This document shows, piece by piece, positions 44,601 through 52,965 of a stretch of DNA of 64,000 nt. Under the pieces are notes generated by a model. It searched no databases, was not told the origin of the DNA, and was given only the letters and a program-made list of their open reading frames with translations. Position 1 is the first letter of the stretch. Every line of letters starts with the position of its first letter. Origin of the DNA: an uncultured Acidimicrobiales bacterium (GTDB lineage Bacteria; Actinomycetota; Acidimicrobiia; Acidimicrobiales; CATQHL01); assembly GCA_958295925.1 (NCBI GenBank), contig CATQHL010000001.1:1313753-1377752 (forward strand), written 5' to 3'. A program made the translations under genes and the position numbers.

Positions 44601-46097
44601 CTAGAAGGTTTCCCTGTGGCGCGACTCTGTCGCCGGTCTGCCTTCAGCGCCTTCAAGGGAGGCGGAAACGAACTTTGTGCAGCTGGAGATGAAGACTAGA
44701 TTGACGCGGCCTGTGGGCCCGCTGCGGTGCTTGGCGATTTGCAGCTCTGCCAGGCCGCGGTCTTTGCTGTCGGGGTTGTACACCTCGTCGCGGTAGAGGA
44801 ACATGACCACGTCGGCGTCTTGTTCTATTGCCCCGGATTCGCGCAGGTCTGCGAGCATTGGGCGCTTGTCCTGACGGGTTTCGGGAGCCCGGCTGAGCTG
44901 CGAGAGCGCCAGGACGGGGCAACTGAGCTCGCGGGCGAGGACTTTCAAACCGCGGCTGAACTCCGAGACTTCAACTTGCCGGTTTTCGCTGCGGCGGGGG
45001 TTGCCCGAGAGGAGCTGCAGATAGTCCACTACAACCAGGGACAGTCCGCCTGCGGCTGCGTGTAGCCGCCGCGCCTTTGCCCGCACCTCCAGAAGCGAGA
45101 TACTGGGGCTGTCGTCGATCCACAGGGGCAGGGAGTGGAGCCGCCCCACCGCGTGGGATATTTTGCTCCAGTCGCGCTCTTCTATTCGTCCGGTGCGAAG
45201 CTTGTCGGTCGCGACTCGGGCTTCTGAGCAGATCAGCCGCTGGGTGACCTCGCTGTGGCTCATCTCCAGGGAAAAGAAGAGCACTGGCCGATGGCTACGA
45301 GCCGGGTTTCGGGGGTCGATTTCGCTTTCTTCGAGTTCCCTTGCGGCCTCTTTGGCCGCTGCGGCGGCGATTTCAAGGGCGAGGCTCGTCTTCCCTACCG
45401 ACGGGCGCGCCCCGAGCACTGTGAGGGAAGCCGGCTGAAGCCCGTTCAGCTTCTTGTCGAGGTCGGCGAATCCAGTGGAGATGCCCGTGATTGCGCCCCC
45501 GCGTTCGTATAGAGCCTCCAGCTCGGCGAGCGCGTCGCCGATGAGGGTTTCCATTGACCCCAGGGTGGATTCGTCCTTCCGTTCCACGGCCTTAAAAAAG
45601 AGACCCTCCGCCTGATCGAGCGCTAGCGGGATGTCCTCTGGAAGTGAATAGGCGATCTCGCAGACTTCCCCCGCAGCCTTTATCACGCTCCGCAACTGCG
45701 ACATGTCGGCGACAATCCTGGCGTAGTCGCGAGCGTTGGATGCGACAGGCGTGGTGCTCTGCAGTTCCAGCAGCCCGGCTAATCCACCGACGCTTTCAGA
45801 AATGCCCGATCGTTCCAACTCGTCGCTTACCGTCACCGCGTCCACAGCCCCGCCCCTGGAGTAAAGCCCGATTACGGCGTCGAAGACGTTCCCGTGGGCG
45901 GGGCGATAGAAGTCTGAACCCCTCAGCAGTTCCACTGCGTCGGCGATTGCCTCGGTGGTCAACAGCATCGCGCCAAGCAAGGCGCGCTCGGCGTCGAGAT
46001 CGTGGGGTGGCACACGCACTTCACCGGGCTCGCGCCGCCTCCCTGGCGCGATATGCGTCTCCTGCGCCGAAGGGGCGAAGTGGGTGCTCAACGTCAC
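44601..46097 (-). CDS. dnaB: Replicative DNA helicase DnaB
   Basis: DnaB unwinds the replication fork. The N-terminal domain starts PPHDLDAERALLGAMLLTTEAI. The RecA-like domain has Walker A VLGARPSVGKTSLALEIAA, FFSLEMSHSEVTQRLI, VVVDYLQLLSG and DLRESGAIEQDADVVMFLYR. GTG at 46097, with GGAAG before it, gives 498 residues; the frame is open up to 46322 but that part is unlike the family. No intein is present. Confidence 0.95.
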   Translation of the reverse strand: MTLSTHFAPSAQETHIAPGRRREPGEVRVPPHDLDAERALLGAMLLTTEAIADAVELLRGSDFYRPAHGNVFDAVIGLYSRGGAVDAVTVSDELERSGISESVGGLAGLLELQSTTPVASNARDYARIVADMSQLRSVIKAAGEVCEIAYSLPEDIPLALDQAEGLFFKAVERKDESTLGSMETLIGDALAELEALYERGGAITGISTGFADLDKKLNGLQPASLTVLGARPSVGKTSLALEIAAAAAKEAARELEESEIDPRNPARSHRPVLFFSLEMSHSEVTQRLICSEARVATDKLRTGRIEERDWSKISHAVGRLHSLPLWIDDSPSISLLEVRAKARRLHAAAGGLSLVVVDYLQLLSGNPRRSENRQVEVSEFSRGLKVLARELSCPVLALSQLSRAPETRQDKRPMLADLRESGAIEQDADVVMFLYRDEVYNPDSKDRGLAELQIAKHRSGPTGRVNLVFISSCTKFVSASLEGAEGRPATESRHRETF

Positions 46098-46308
46098 GCT
46101 TCCAGCATCGCCAGAGGGTATGACAAGTTCAGCCACGCAGAACCGCACGCGGAGTCGTCGCTCCCCGCGCACAGGGGACGCACGTCTGCGACAGGAGGAT
46201 TGTGAAGTGTAGGCAAGCAGGGGTTCCTTGTCGGGAAAACGAGTCCTGTTAGGAAACGAGGGCCAGGAAGATGGCCAAAGAAAAGGTGCCCGCAGGGCGG
46301 GGGTGGGT

Positions 46309-46335
46309 GCGGCAGCCTTCAAGGAAGGCTGCCGC
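46309..46335. terminator. Strong 12-bp hairpin between ssb and dnaB
   Basis: GCGGCAGCCTTC (46309-46320) pairs exactly with GAAGGCTGCCGC (46324-46335). On the minus strand it follows ssb by about 50 bases. A second short GC repeat (GCCC-TGC-GGGC) and a TTTTCTTT run come next toward dnaB. It likely limits readthrough from ssb into dnaB or sets their ratio. The 288-nt ssb-dnaB gap holds no gene. Confidence 0.55.
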
Positions 46336-46385
46336 TTAGACGGGGCGCTGCTCAGTAAATGGTGGGGAGCGGCGCTGGATTTGGG

Positions 46386-46835
46386 TCAGAAGGGTTCGTC
46401 GTTGGGGTACTGCCTGACGGGGGAGGAGATCCGATCGGCCGGCGCGCTGGCGGGCTGGTAGCTCGAACCGTTGCCGCTTCTCGGGTTCTTGGATATCTCG
46501 ACCGAGGCCCAGAGCAGGCTGGGCGCCACGTCGTCAGCCTGGATTTCCACCTTGCTTCGCTTGGTGCCGTCGGCCTGTTCCCAATTCTGCTGATCCAGCC
46601 GGCCAACCACCACCACTCGGGCACCCCTCGTGATGGAGTTGGCCACGTTTTCAGCCAGGGACCTCCAGCACTTGATGTCGAAGAAGGAGACTTCCTCGAC
46701 CTGCTCGCCGTTGCGCTCGAAGCGCCGGTTCCAAGCCACCCCGAATGTGCACAACGCGGTACCCGAAGGCGTAAACCTCATCTCGGGGTCTCTCGTCACG
46801 TTGCCCACGATTGTCACTGTGTTGCCAAAAGCCAT
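46386..46835 (-). CDS. ssb: Single-stranded DNA-binding protein
   Basis: The OB fold is typical: NTVTIVGNVTRDPEMRFTPSG, FGVAWNRRF, FFDIKCWRSLAENVANSITRGARVVVVGRL. The C-terminal tail ends PNDEPF, the acidic-aromatic tip that recruits repair and replication proteins. The length is 149 residues with ATG at 46835. In most actinobacteria ssb lies between rpsF and rpsR; here it lies after rplI. Confidence 0.96.
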   Translation of the reverse strand: MAFGNTVTIVGNVTRDPEMRFTPSGTALCTFGVAWNRRFERNGEQVEEVSFFDIKCWRSLAENVANSITRGARVVVVGRLDQQNWEQADGTKRSKVEIQADDVAPSLLWASVEISKNPRSGNGSSYQPASAPADRISSPVRQYPNDEPF

Positions 46836-47033
46836 TGTCTTTACCTCGTTTCAGCTCGGCGTGTAGGGGCAACAACCATGCTCGCGCCAGCAGATGAATC
46901 GCAAGTGGAAATGCGCTGGATTTGTCCAGATTTTGGGGGATTTTTTCGTGAGCCAAGTGGTGGAAAACGTCGCCTCATGGTGGAAAATTGTGAGAAAACC
47001 CGCCCCCTGTCGGCACTCAGCGACCATGCCACT

Positions 47034-47480
47034 TCAGTAGGCGGATACCTCCACCGTCACGTCAACGGAAACCTCTGGGTGCAGTATTGCCCGCACTGTG
47101 TGCGTGCCTGTCTGCTTTATTGGTTCGCTGAGATTGAGAACCGCCGTGTCCAGCTTCACCCTGGTCTGCTCGGCTATGGCTGTGCATAAGATCTGGGCGC
47201 TTACCGACCCGAACAGCCGCCCCGCTTCGCTGGCACGAGCCGAGATTGTGATGGCCCTGTCGCCTAGGCGTGCAGCCATTTCCCTGGCCTCTTCCGTTCG
47301 GCGGATGTCCTGCAGTTCCCGTGCCCTTCTCATGGACTCGGCTGCCCGCATTGAGCCACTGTTGGCCTTGATTGCCAGGCCCTTGGGTATGAGGTAGTTC
47401 TGGGCATAGCCGTCAGCGACGTCGCAAATGTCGCCTCGTCGCCCCAGCTGGCCGACCTCGGCACGCAGGACGACCTTCAT
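47034..47480 (-). CDS. rplI: 50S ribosomal protein L9
   Basis: The start [34 protein letters not shown] is the L9 signature and is followed by the long helix and C-terminal domain ([14 protein letters not shown]). The length is 148 residues. ATG at 47480 overlaps the rpsR stop as ATGA, so its translation is coupled to the repeat-bearing end of rpsR. Confidence 0.96.
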   Translation of the reverse strand: MKVVLRAEVGQLGRRGDICDVADGYAQNYLIPKGLAIKANSGSMRAAESMRRARELQDIRRTEEAREMAARLGDRAITISARASEAGRLFGSVSAQILCTAIAEQTRVKLDTAVLNLSEPIKQTGTHTVRAILHPEVSVDVTVEVSAY

Positions 47481-48130
47481 GAGCCTTGCTTGCGACTTTC
47501 CGGTCTGCGCCTTGGGGTTGTGGCGTCGTCTCTGCTTGTGCGATCTTCCGGTCTGCGCCTTGGGGTTGTGGCGTCGTCTCTGCTTGTGCGATCTTCCGGT
47601 CTGCGCCTTGGGGTTGTGGCGTCGTCTCTGCTTGTGCGATCTTCCGGTCTGCGCCTTGGGGTTGTGGCGTCGTCTCTGCTTGTGCGATCTTCCGGTCTGC
47701 GCCTTGGGGTTGTGGCGTCGTCTCTGCCTGTCCCTCTTCTGGCCTCGCGCACCTCCTCGGTACTCGCCGAAGGCGATGCGAGCGCCTCGATCCCCCTGCT
47801 ATCTGCGGGGGGGCGAGGGTTCTCTTCGTCTTCAAACGGCGAGCGCGGCGATCTTCCAGCACCCCTTTGGGATGTGACACGGCTGGCGTAAGGCAGCAGT
47901 GCCATCTCACGAGCGATCTTGATTGCCTTGGCCACGGTTCGCTGCTGCTGGGCATTGTTCCCGGTTACTTTGCGCGCCCTGACCTTTGCTCGATCTGAGA
48001 TGAATCTGCGCAAGAGGTTGACGTCTTTGTAGTCGACGTATGCGAGGCGCTCGGTCGTAAGGATGCTGACCTTTTTCTTGTAACGGCGAACGTATTCACG
48101 GCGCCTGGGGCGAGGTCGCTGCTTTGCCAT
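47477..48130 (-). CDS. rpsR: 30S ribosomal protein S18 with 130-residue repeat-bearing extension
   Basis: Residues 1-84 are a normal S18 ([59 protein letters not shown]). Bacterial S18 usually ends here. The frame continues for about 50 Pro/Ser/Glu/Arg-rich residues and then five copies of [16 protein letters not shown] (136-217, last copy altered at its end). The extension is highly charged and likely disordered. ATG overlaps the rpsF stop (TGATG). Coupling at both ends argues that the long frame is translated. Confidence 0.9.
   Translation of the reverse strand: MAKQRPRPRRREYVRRYKKKVSILTTERLAYVDYKDVNLLRRFISDRAKVRARKVTGNNAQQQRTVAKAIKIAREMALLPYASRVTSQRGAGRSPRSPFEDEENPRPPADSRGIEALASPSASTEEVREARRGTGRDDATTPRRRPEDRTSRDDATTPRRRPEDRTSRDDATTPRRRPEDRTSRDDATTPRRRPEDRTSRDDATTPRRRPESRKQGS
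47498..47727. repeat. 48-bp minisatellite, 4.8 copies, inside rpsR
   Basis: The unit begins TTCCGGTCTGCGCC on the plus strand and recurs at 47498, 47546, 47594, 47642 and 47690, exactly 48 bp apart, nearly without mismatch. As 48 is divisible by three, several other frames stay open across it and produce false ORFs. The near-identity suggests recent expansion, and copy number may vary between strains. Confidence 0.95.
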
Positions 48131-48489
48131 CAGACGCTCGCGTCCACGGCCGCCTTACCGGCGGCGCCGTCACTTGTGAGGAGGCCCCTCCGCCTGGCCT
48201 CCCTGTCGGGCAGACGGAGCAACTTGTGGCGGACGACGGGGTCTGAAAGGCGCATTGTGCGCTCGAACCCCGACAAGTCGGCGCCAGACGTCAGAAACTC
48301 CACGACCACGTAATGACCCTCTGTCTTATGGTCAATTTCGTACGCGAACTTTCTTCGGCCCCACTTGTTCAGGGTCATCACCCTTCCTCCGGCGGCTTTT
48401 AACGCACTGCTCGTTTTCTTGAATGCCTCGTCCGCGGCAACGTCCGTGAGGTCGCCGTCGAAGATGACCATTAATTCATACGCCCGCAT
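48130..48489 (-). CDS. rpsF: 30S ribosomal protein S6
   Basis: S6 binds S18 in the small subunit. The 119-residue product starts [14 protein letters not shown] and has [26 protein letters not shown] and [17 protein letters not shown], all typical. ATG is at 48489. It leads the rpsF-rpsR-rplI unit, with ribosome site GGAGG upstream. Confidence 0.96.
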   Translation of the reverse strand: MRAYELMVIFDGDLTDVAADEAFKKTSSALKAAGGRVMTLNKWGRRKFAYEIDHKTEGHYVVVEFLTSGADLSGFERTMRLSDPVVRHKLLRLPDREARRRGLLTSDGAAGKAAVDASV

Positions 48490-48606
48490 CGGGGGGTGCT
48501 CCCTCCTAGATTCTGTTCCGGCTAAAGTGCGGTCTTGCTTCTGGCCCTGCCGTATTCATCTCGCGGGGCGGTGCAGAACTTTCACCCTACCGCTGAATTT
48601 GAGCGT

Positions 48607-49464
48607 TCAGGCTCTAATCCCAAGGGCTTCGGCGGCTTCCTTCCCCAGGGCGTACGACTCGTCGGCTGCAGGAAACGAGCCTGAGCGCACATCCTTGGCG
48701 AAGCTCCTGATCGCCCTGACAGTCTCGTCGGCAAGGTTTGCGTACTGCCTGACGAACCTCGGGCGAAGCGCCTGTTCTATGCCCAGCAAGTCGTGGTAGA
48801 CAAGCACTTGGCCGTCGCAGTCAGGGCCTGCGCCGATGCCGATCGTGGGGATGCTCACCCCGGCTGTCACTAGTCCGGCCACCGCCGCGGGCACGCCTTC
48901 GAGCACTATTGCGAAGCACCCTGCGTGCTCGAGGGCCTTTGCCGCCTCCAATAGACGCTGAGCTGATTCCGCCGTGCGGGCCTGAACGCGAAACCCCCCC
49001 ATGGCATGTACGGACTGAGGGGTGAGGCCGACGTGTCCCATTACCGGGATCTCGGAATTGACGAGAGCCTCCACCATTGCGAGGCGCTTGCGACCACCTT
49101 CCAGCTTGACTGCCTGGGCGCCTGCGCGGATAAGCCGGGCCGCGTTTCGGATGGTCTCCTCGGCAGAGACGTGGTAGCTGAGCCAGGGCAGGTCGGCCAC
49201 CACCAGTGCCGTCGGCCTTGCTCGTGCCACGGCCGCTGTGTGGTGCTCCATGTCGGCAACGCTGAGCTGCAAGGTGTCCTCGTACCCAAGCACCACCATG
49301 GCCACCGTGTCGCCTACCAGGAGGATGTCCACTCCGGCCTCGTCTGCCATCCGCGCCCCAGGGGCGTCGTAGGCGGTGAGCATCACCAACCTCTCGCCCC
49401 CCCTGCGGACCTTTCGCTGCCTTACGGCGGGAATCGTGATTGCAGCGTTAATCGAATCGTTCAT
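48607..49464 (-). CDS. panB: 3-methyl-2-oxobutanoate hydroxymethyltransferase
   Basis: This enzyme makes ketopantoate for pantothenate and CoA. Motifs are MLTAYDAPGARMADEAGVDILLVGDTVAMVVLGY, the catalytic-lysine region AQAVKLEGG, MGHVGLTPQSVHAMGGFRVQ and IGIGAGPDCDGQVLVYHDLLG. ATG at 49464 gives 285 residues. No panC or panD is nearby. Confidence 0.95.
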   Translation of the reverse strand: MNDSINAAITIPAVRQRKVRRGGERLVMLTAYDAPGARMADEAGVDILLVGDTVAMVVLGYEDTLQLSVADMEHHTAAVARARPTALVVADLPWLSYHVSAEETIRNAARLIRAGAQAVKLEGGRKRLAMVEALVNSEIPVMGHVGLTPQSVHAMGGFRVQARTAESAQRLLEAAKALEHAGCFAIVLEGVPAAVAGLVTAGVSIPTIGIGAGPDCDGQVLVYHDLLGIEQALRPRFVRQYANLADETVRAIRSFAKDVRSGSFPAADESYALGKEAAEALGIRA

Positions 49465-49561
49465 CGAACCACCCTTTCTGTCCAGCGCACATCGGCTGCC
49501 GGCAACAGGAAGGCTATCGCCTGCCAGCCCTGGTCACCCGAATTGTCTTACGCTTGCAGTT

Positions 49562-50476
49562 ATGAAACTCCGGCCACTAGCGAGATGGGGAACCTGGAGC
49601 AGGCGTCGCAAGGTTTTCCTGATAGGCGGGACGTGCGTGGTTCTTGCCGCACTGGCGCTGCTGTTGGTGTGGCTTTTGGTCTTGCGCGGCAACGCGCCCG
49701 CCCCACCCTCGGTCGGCGAACGCCTCACCACCCTTGAGACCTCCACAACCAGCGAGTTGTTGCCGCCTGAGCCGCCGCCAAGCCCGCCGCCTGAGCCGTC
49801 GGAGCCGCCATCCCCACCACCCCCGGAGCCGTCGGGCGCATCCCGCGCTGAGAGCGAGCCGCCGCCCACATCGGTCGACTCCGAGGCCAAGACGCCCGAC
49901 GCCCCAGCCATCGAGAGCTCCCCACTGGACGGACGCTGGATAGTGGACACGACGATTGGCGACTATGCCGACTTCACCAGTTCGTTTGCGGGCTATCGAG
50001 TCGGCGAGGAACTCGCCAACATCGGAGTCACCGAAGCAGTAGGCCGCACTCCCGAGGTGAGCGGCTCAATGGAAATCTCAGGCAGCGTCATCCGCTCGGC
50101 GGAAGTGGAGGTCGACCTCGCCTCCTTGGTGAGCGACCGCCCTCGAAGAGACTCGCTGGTGAGAGCGTCGCTGGCGATCGACAGGTTCCCGACGGCGCGA
50201 TTCTCGCTCAGCGAACCGCTGGAGATGGGCGGCATACCGGAGGAGGGGGAGGAGATTCAAGTCTTGGCTCAAGGGGAGTTCACCGTTCACGGGGTCACTC
50301 GCCCTGTGGAGGTTTCGCTTGAGGCTGCCTGGTCTGGTGAGATTATTGTGGTGGGGGGATCATTTGAGATCCGCTTTGAAGACTTTGGAATCAGCCCCCC
50401 GCAGGTGGCGATAGTTCTGTCGGTGGCTGATGTTGCAACGGTGGAGTGGCTGCTGAACCTAACCCGCGGGGACTGA
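49562..50476 (+). CDS. Membrane-anchored YceI-domain protein
   Basis: The N-terminus is basic, then one TM (VFLIGGTCVVLAALALLLVWLLV), then a Pro/Glu/Ser-rich linker of about 75 residues, then a YceI lipocalin-like beta-barrel (LDGRWIVDTTIGDYADFTSSFAGYRV ... FTVHGVTRPVEVSLEAAW). YceI proteins bind isoprenoid-like or other lipids. ATG at 49562 gives 304 residues. The gene is divergent from panB. Confidence 0.88.
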   Translation: MKLRPLARWGTWSRRRKVFLIGGTCVVLAALALLLVWLLVLRGNAPAPPSVGERLTTLETSTTSELLPPEPPPSPPPEPSEPPSPPPPEPSGASRAESEPPPTSVDSEAKTPDAPAIESSPLDGRWIVDTTIGDYADFTSSFAGYRVGEELANIGVTEAVGRTPEVSGSMEISGSVIRSAEVEVDLASLVSDRPRRDSLVRASLAIDRFPTARFSLSEPLEMGGIPEEGEEIQVLAQGEFTVHGVTRPVEVSLEAAWSGEIIVVGGSFEIRFEDFGISPPQVAIVLSVADVATVEWLLNLTRGD

Positions 50477-50600
50477 ACCGCCGATCTCTCTTCGGCGCAC
50501 CTGCAGTCGCGCGCCTCTTGCTTTGCCAAAAGGAAGTCTTAACAGCGGAATCTTTTATGTCCCAGCGGATTCTGCGATGTCGCAGAGGGACAGCACAAAG

Positions 50601-50671
50601 AGCGGGTGAGGGGAATCGAACCCCCGTATTCAGCTTGGGAAGCTGATGTTCTGCCATTGAACTACACCCGC
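50601..50671 (-). tRNA. tRNA-Gly (anticodon CCC)
   Basis: The minus strand reads GCGGGTG...CACCCGC as acceptor, anticodon stem TCAGC/GCTGA with loop TTCCCAA, anticodon CCC, and T arm GGGGG-TTCGATT-CCCCT. The discriminator is T. CCA is not encoded. 71 bases. Confidence 0.94.
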
Positions 50672-50775
50672 CGTCGGGCCTGAGCGTACCGTGCTGGACG
50701 CGTTGTGGGGGAGCGGAAAGGGGATGCGCCGCAGGGCCTCGAAGCCAGGGCTCGGCTGTGAACTTCCGGCGCCGA

Positions 50776-52305
50776 TCAGGCGTCCGCCGATTCCGCCCGC
50801 GGATGCGCTGAGTGCTCTAGCGCAAATCGCTCTTCGGGCGAATAGACCAGATTCTTTCGTCCGCTGAGCGCGAAGTAACCCAAACCGACAGCGAACCAGA
50901 TGGCGCAGCCGATGACGCCGATGCGGTAGTCAGGGTTGAGGATCATGAAGCACAGGGCGACGAGGGCGATAACCGCCGCAACGATGGCACCCGCGTTGCC
51001 CAGAGGACTGACGTATGGCCGCTCAACCGCCGGGAAACTCCTCCGCAGCCGCACGAAGGCGATCATCTGCATGATGTAGGCAATGACAGCGCCGATGGCC
51101 GCCATGTTCAACAGCACGGTCGCGGCCTGAACATTTGCCCTAACCCCAAGCCAGCCCCCGCCAGTCCCTAACCAGTCATCGCCGTACTCGATCAGCAGGG
51201 CGACGCCGTAGCCGATCACGGCGCCGGAAATCAGCGCAGCGTGTGGCGTCCTCCGTTTGGTCAGTGTCACAGACAGCCACTTGGGAAAATAACCCGACCG
51301 CGAGAGCGAGTAAATGTTGCGGCTGTAGGCGTAGATGATTGTGAGAAAGCTGGCTACGAGGCCGGCGACAGCAAAAAGGGCCAGGGCCGTAGTGCCTCCG
51401 CCGACGCCGAATATTGTCTTGAACGCTTCAATGAGCGGCTCCTCGGACTTTCCTATCCCCGCCGCACCTGGCGTGATTCCGGCGTTCAGAAACAGTGTGA
51501 GAAGCGAAGTGGCAATCAATGCCAGAATCCCCCAGATCAAGGCCTTGGGCATGTCCCGCTGTGGATTGCGAGACTCTTCTGCGGCCAACGGGATCTCCTC
51601 AATGGCTAAATAAAACCAGATGGCAAAGGGCAGGGCCTCGGCAATGCCGCGCCAGCCATAGGGAAGGAAGCGGGAACCCCCTCCGGCAGGGTCGATGTTC
51701 AAGGCAATGTCCCAGCTGAAGTGCGGTATTGCGCCAATCCAGAACACGAGCAGAATGGCCAGTGCGAGAACGGTGAAGACAATGCAAAACCGGAAAGTGG
51801 CCTTCATCCCCAAGATGTTGATTCCGACGAAGAGGACGTAGAAAACCAGCCACCAGAGCGGAGCGGGAGCCTCAACGCTGAAAATGTTGTCGAACACCTC
51901 GCCGATGTAGCCGCCGATTCCGATCACAATTACCGCTGGAGTGAGGACGTATTCCATGGTCTGGGCGAGTCCTGCTATTAGCCCTCCCCATGGCCCCATC
52001 GCCGTTCGTCCGAAGGAGTATGCCCCGCCAGTGTGGGGCAGAGCCGACGCCATTTCGGCGATGGAATAGCAGATGCCCACGTACATGAGCGCTACGACGC
52101 CCGTGGCAATCGCCATGCCACCGAAGCCTCCTGCATCCAGCCCGAAGTTCCAGCCGAAGAAATCGCCGGAAATCACAGCTCCTACCCCTAGAGCCCATAG
52201 CGACCACACCCCGGCGTAGCGCTTCAGACCACGCCGTGCGAAGTAGTGCTCGCCGACGGCGTTGTATTTTACGCTTCCGACCTTGTGGCTGCCCTTATCG
52301 TTCAG
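50776..52305 (-). CDS. APC-family permease, ethanolamine-permease-like, CTG start
   Basis: The product has about 12 hydrophobic segments and the APC patterns VGAVISGDFFGWNFGLDAGGF, EMASALPHTGGAYSFGRTA and PYGWRGIAEALPFAIWFYLAIEE, close to ethanolamine and related permeases. The conserved pre-TM stretch HYFARRGLKRYAGVWSLWALG lies before the first canonical start (GTG at 52209). An in-frame TAA sits just upstream, and CTG at 52305, seven bases after GGGAG, is the only usable start. This gives 509 residues. No ethanolamine-lyase genes are seen here. Confidence 0.85.
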   Translation of the reverse strand: MNDKGSHKVGSVKYNAVGEHYFARRGLKRYAGVWSLWALGVGAVISGDFFGWNFGLDAGGFGGMAIATGVVALMYVGICYSIAEMASALPHTGGAYSFGRTAMGPWGGLIAGLAQTMEYVLTPAVIVIGIGGYIGEVFDNIFSVEAPAPLWWLVFYVLFVGINILGMKATFRFCIVFTVLALAILLVFWIGAIPHFSWDIALNIDPAGGGSRFLPYGWRGIAEALPFAIWFYLAIEEIPLAAEESRNPQRDMPKALIWGILALIATSLLTLFLNAGITPGAAGIGKSEEPLIEAFKTIFGVGGGTTALALFAVAGLVASFLTIIYAYSRNIYSLSRSGYFPKWLSVTLTKRRTPHAALISGAVIGYGVALLIEYGDDWLGTGGGWLGVRANVQAATVLLNMAAIGAVIAYIMQMIAFVRLRRSFPAVERPYVSPLGNAGAIVAAVIALVALCFMILNPDYRIGVIGCAIWFAVGLGYFALSGRKNLVYSPEERFALEHSAHPRAESADA

Positions 52306-52355
52306 TTCTTATCTCCCGGGTCTGTTAGGTGACAATAACTCTGGGCCGGAAACCG

Positions 52356-52429
52356 TGGAGCTGATGGGACTCGAACCCACGACCCCTTGCTTGCAAAGCA
52401 AGTGCTCTAGCCGACTGAGCTACAGCCCC
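52356..52429 (-). tRNA. tRNA-Ala (anticodon TGC)
   Basis: The minus strand has acceptor GGGGCTG/CAGCTCC, the D arm in TAGCTCAGTCGGCTAGAGCA, anticodon loop TTTGCAA with TGC, and T arm GTGGG-TTCGAGT-CCCAT. The discriminator is A. CCA is not encoded. 74 bases. Confidence 0.95.
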
Positions 52430-52468
52430 AAAGACCTTGTAAGACGTTGTGCGACATCGCTTTGGCGC

Positions 52469-52810
52469 TTACAAGATAGGCAATGCGCTTCTGCTGTCTA
52501 CTCCACCTATAGCGATAATTCCCGTTGCGCTCACGCCTCCGATGGCGACGAGGCCTACTGAGTTTACGCCTCCGATGGCGACGATCCCCATAGCGTTTAC
52601 GCCTCCGATGGCGACGAATCCCATAGCGTTTACAGGGCCGATGGCGACTAGGCCCATAGCGTTTAGAAAACTAAGTACAACGAGGCCAACCGCGTTCCAC
52701 GTGCCCATCGCGACCAAGCCAACCGCGGTGGCGCCCTTAGCCACGATGTCAACTGTTACGCGCCATTTATCACATTTATCAATGCTTGTATCAATGCTTG
52801 TATCCGTCAT
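52469..52810 (-). CDS. 11-residue tandem-repeat protein of unknown function
   Basis: ATG at 52810 gives 113 residues: a short polar head MTDTSIDTSIDKCDKW, then seven repeats of the pattern N-A-M-G-x-V-A-I-G-G-V, ending DSRSALPIL. Glycine and small hydrophobics alternate regularly, which could give a beta-solenoid or a membrane-embedded sheet. It resembles GLVAIGG-repeat proteins scattered in bacteria, but I know no function. The frame opens further back to 52849. It lies alone after tRNA-Ala. Confidence 0.65.
   Translation of the reverse strand: MTDTSIDTSIDKCDKWRVTVDIVAKGATAVGLVAMGTWNAVGLVVLSFLNAMGLVAIGPVNAMGFVAIGGVNAMGIVAIGGVNSVGLVAIGGVSATGIIAIGGVDSRSALPIL
52502..52733. repeat. 33-bp tandem repeats encoding the 11-residue protein
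   Basis: The motif CCGATGGCGAC recurs every 33 bp (GAT at 52541, 52574, 52607, 52640), with degenerate copies at 52508, 52673 and 52706. The middle copies are nearly identical and the outer ones drift, the usual sign of expansion from the centre. No unique spacers are present, so it is not a CRISPR array. Confidence 0.9.
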
Positions 52811-52965
52811 TATTCTCTCTTTTCGTTTCGGCAGAGCACATTCCTGCAATAGCCAGTTTAACGCCCGTTACCTCCAGTTGCCGGTCTGCAACGTGACTAG
52901 GCAGAGCGTTCCGACTGAGCTGCAGCCTGCGCAGACGATTTCAGGTTGGTCGGCGGTTGTTCGGG

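Noticed and set aside
44360-44656. A 98-residue form of the small membrane protein.
   Set aside because: The extra N-terminal part overlaps the end of dnaB in another frame. ATG at 44572 fits the gap and gives a typical membrane start.
47498-47727. The regular 48-bp repeats as a CRISPR array.
   Set aside because: There are no unique spacers between copies, the units are contiguous, and they lie in the coding frame of rpsR with no cas genes nearby.
47477-47998. Several long plus-strand frames rich in [11 protein letters not shown]-like repeats.
   Set aside because: They are translations of the 48-bp minisatellite in other frames. The unit is a multiple of three, so the frames stay open. The minus-strand S18 frame is the real one.
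50776-52305. A mobile element or prophage around the tRNA-Gly and tRNA-Ala genes.
   Set aside because: No integrase, transposase, att-like direct repeats or phage genes are seen. The neighbours are ordinary housekeeping and metabolic genes.
52502-52733. The 33-bp repeats as a CRISPR array.
   Set aside because: The copies are contiguous, have no spacers and are in frame in a small protein.
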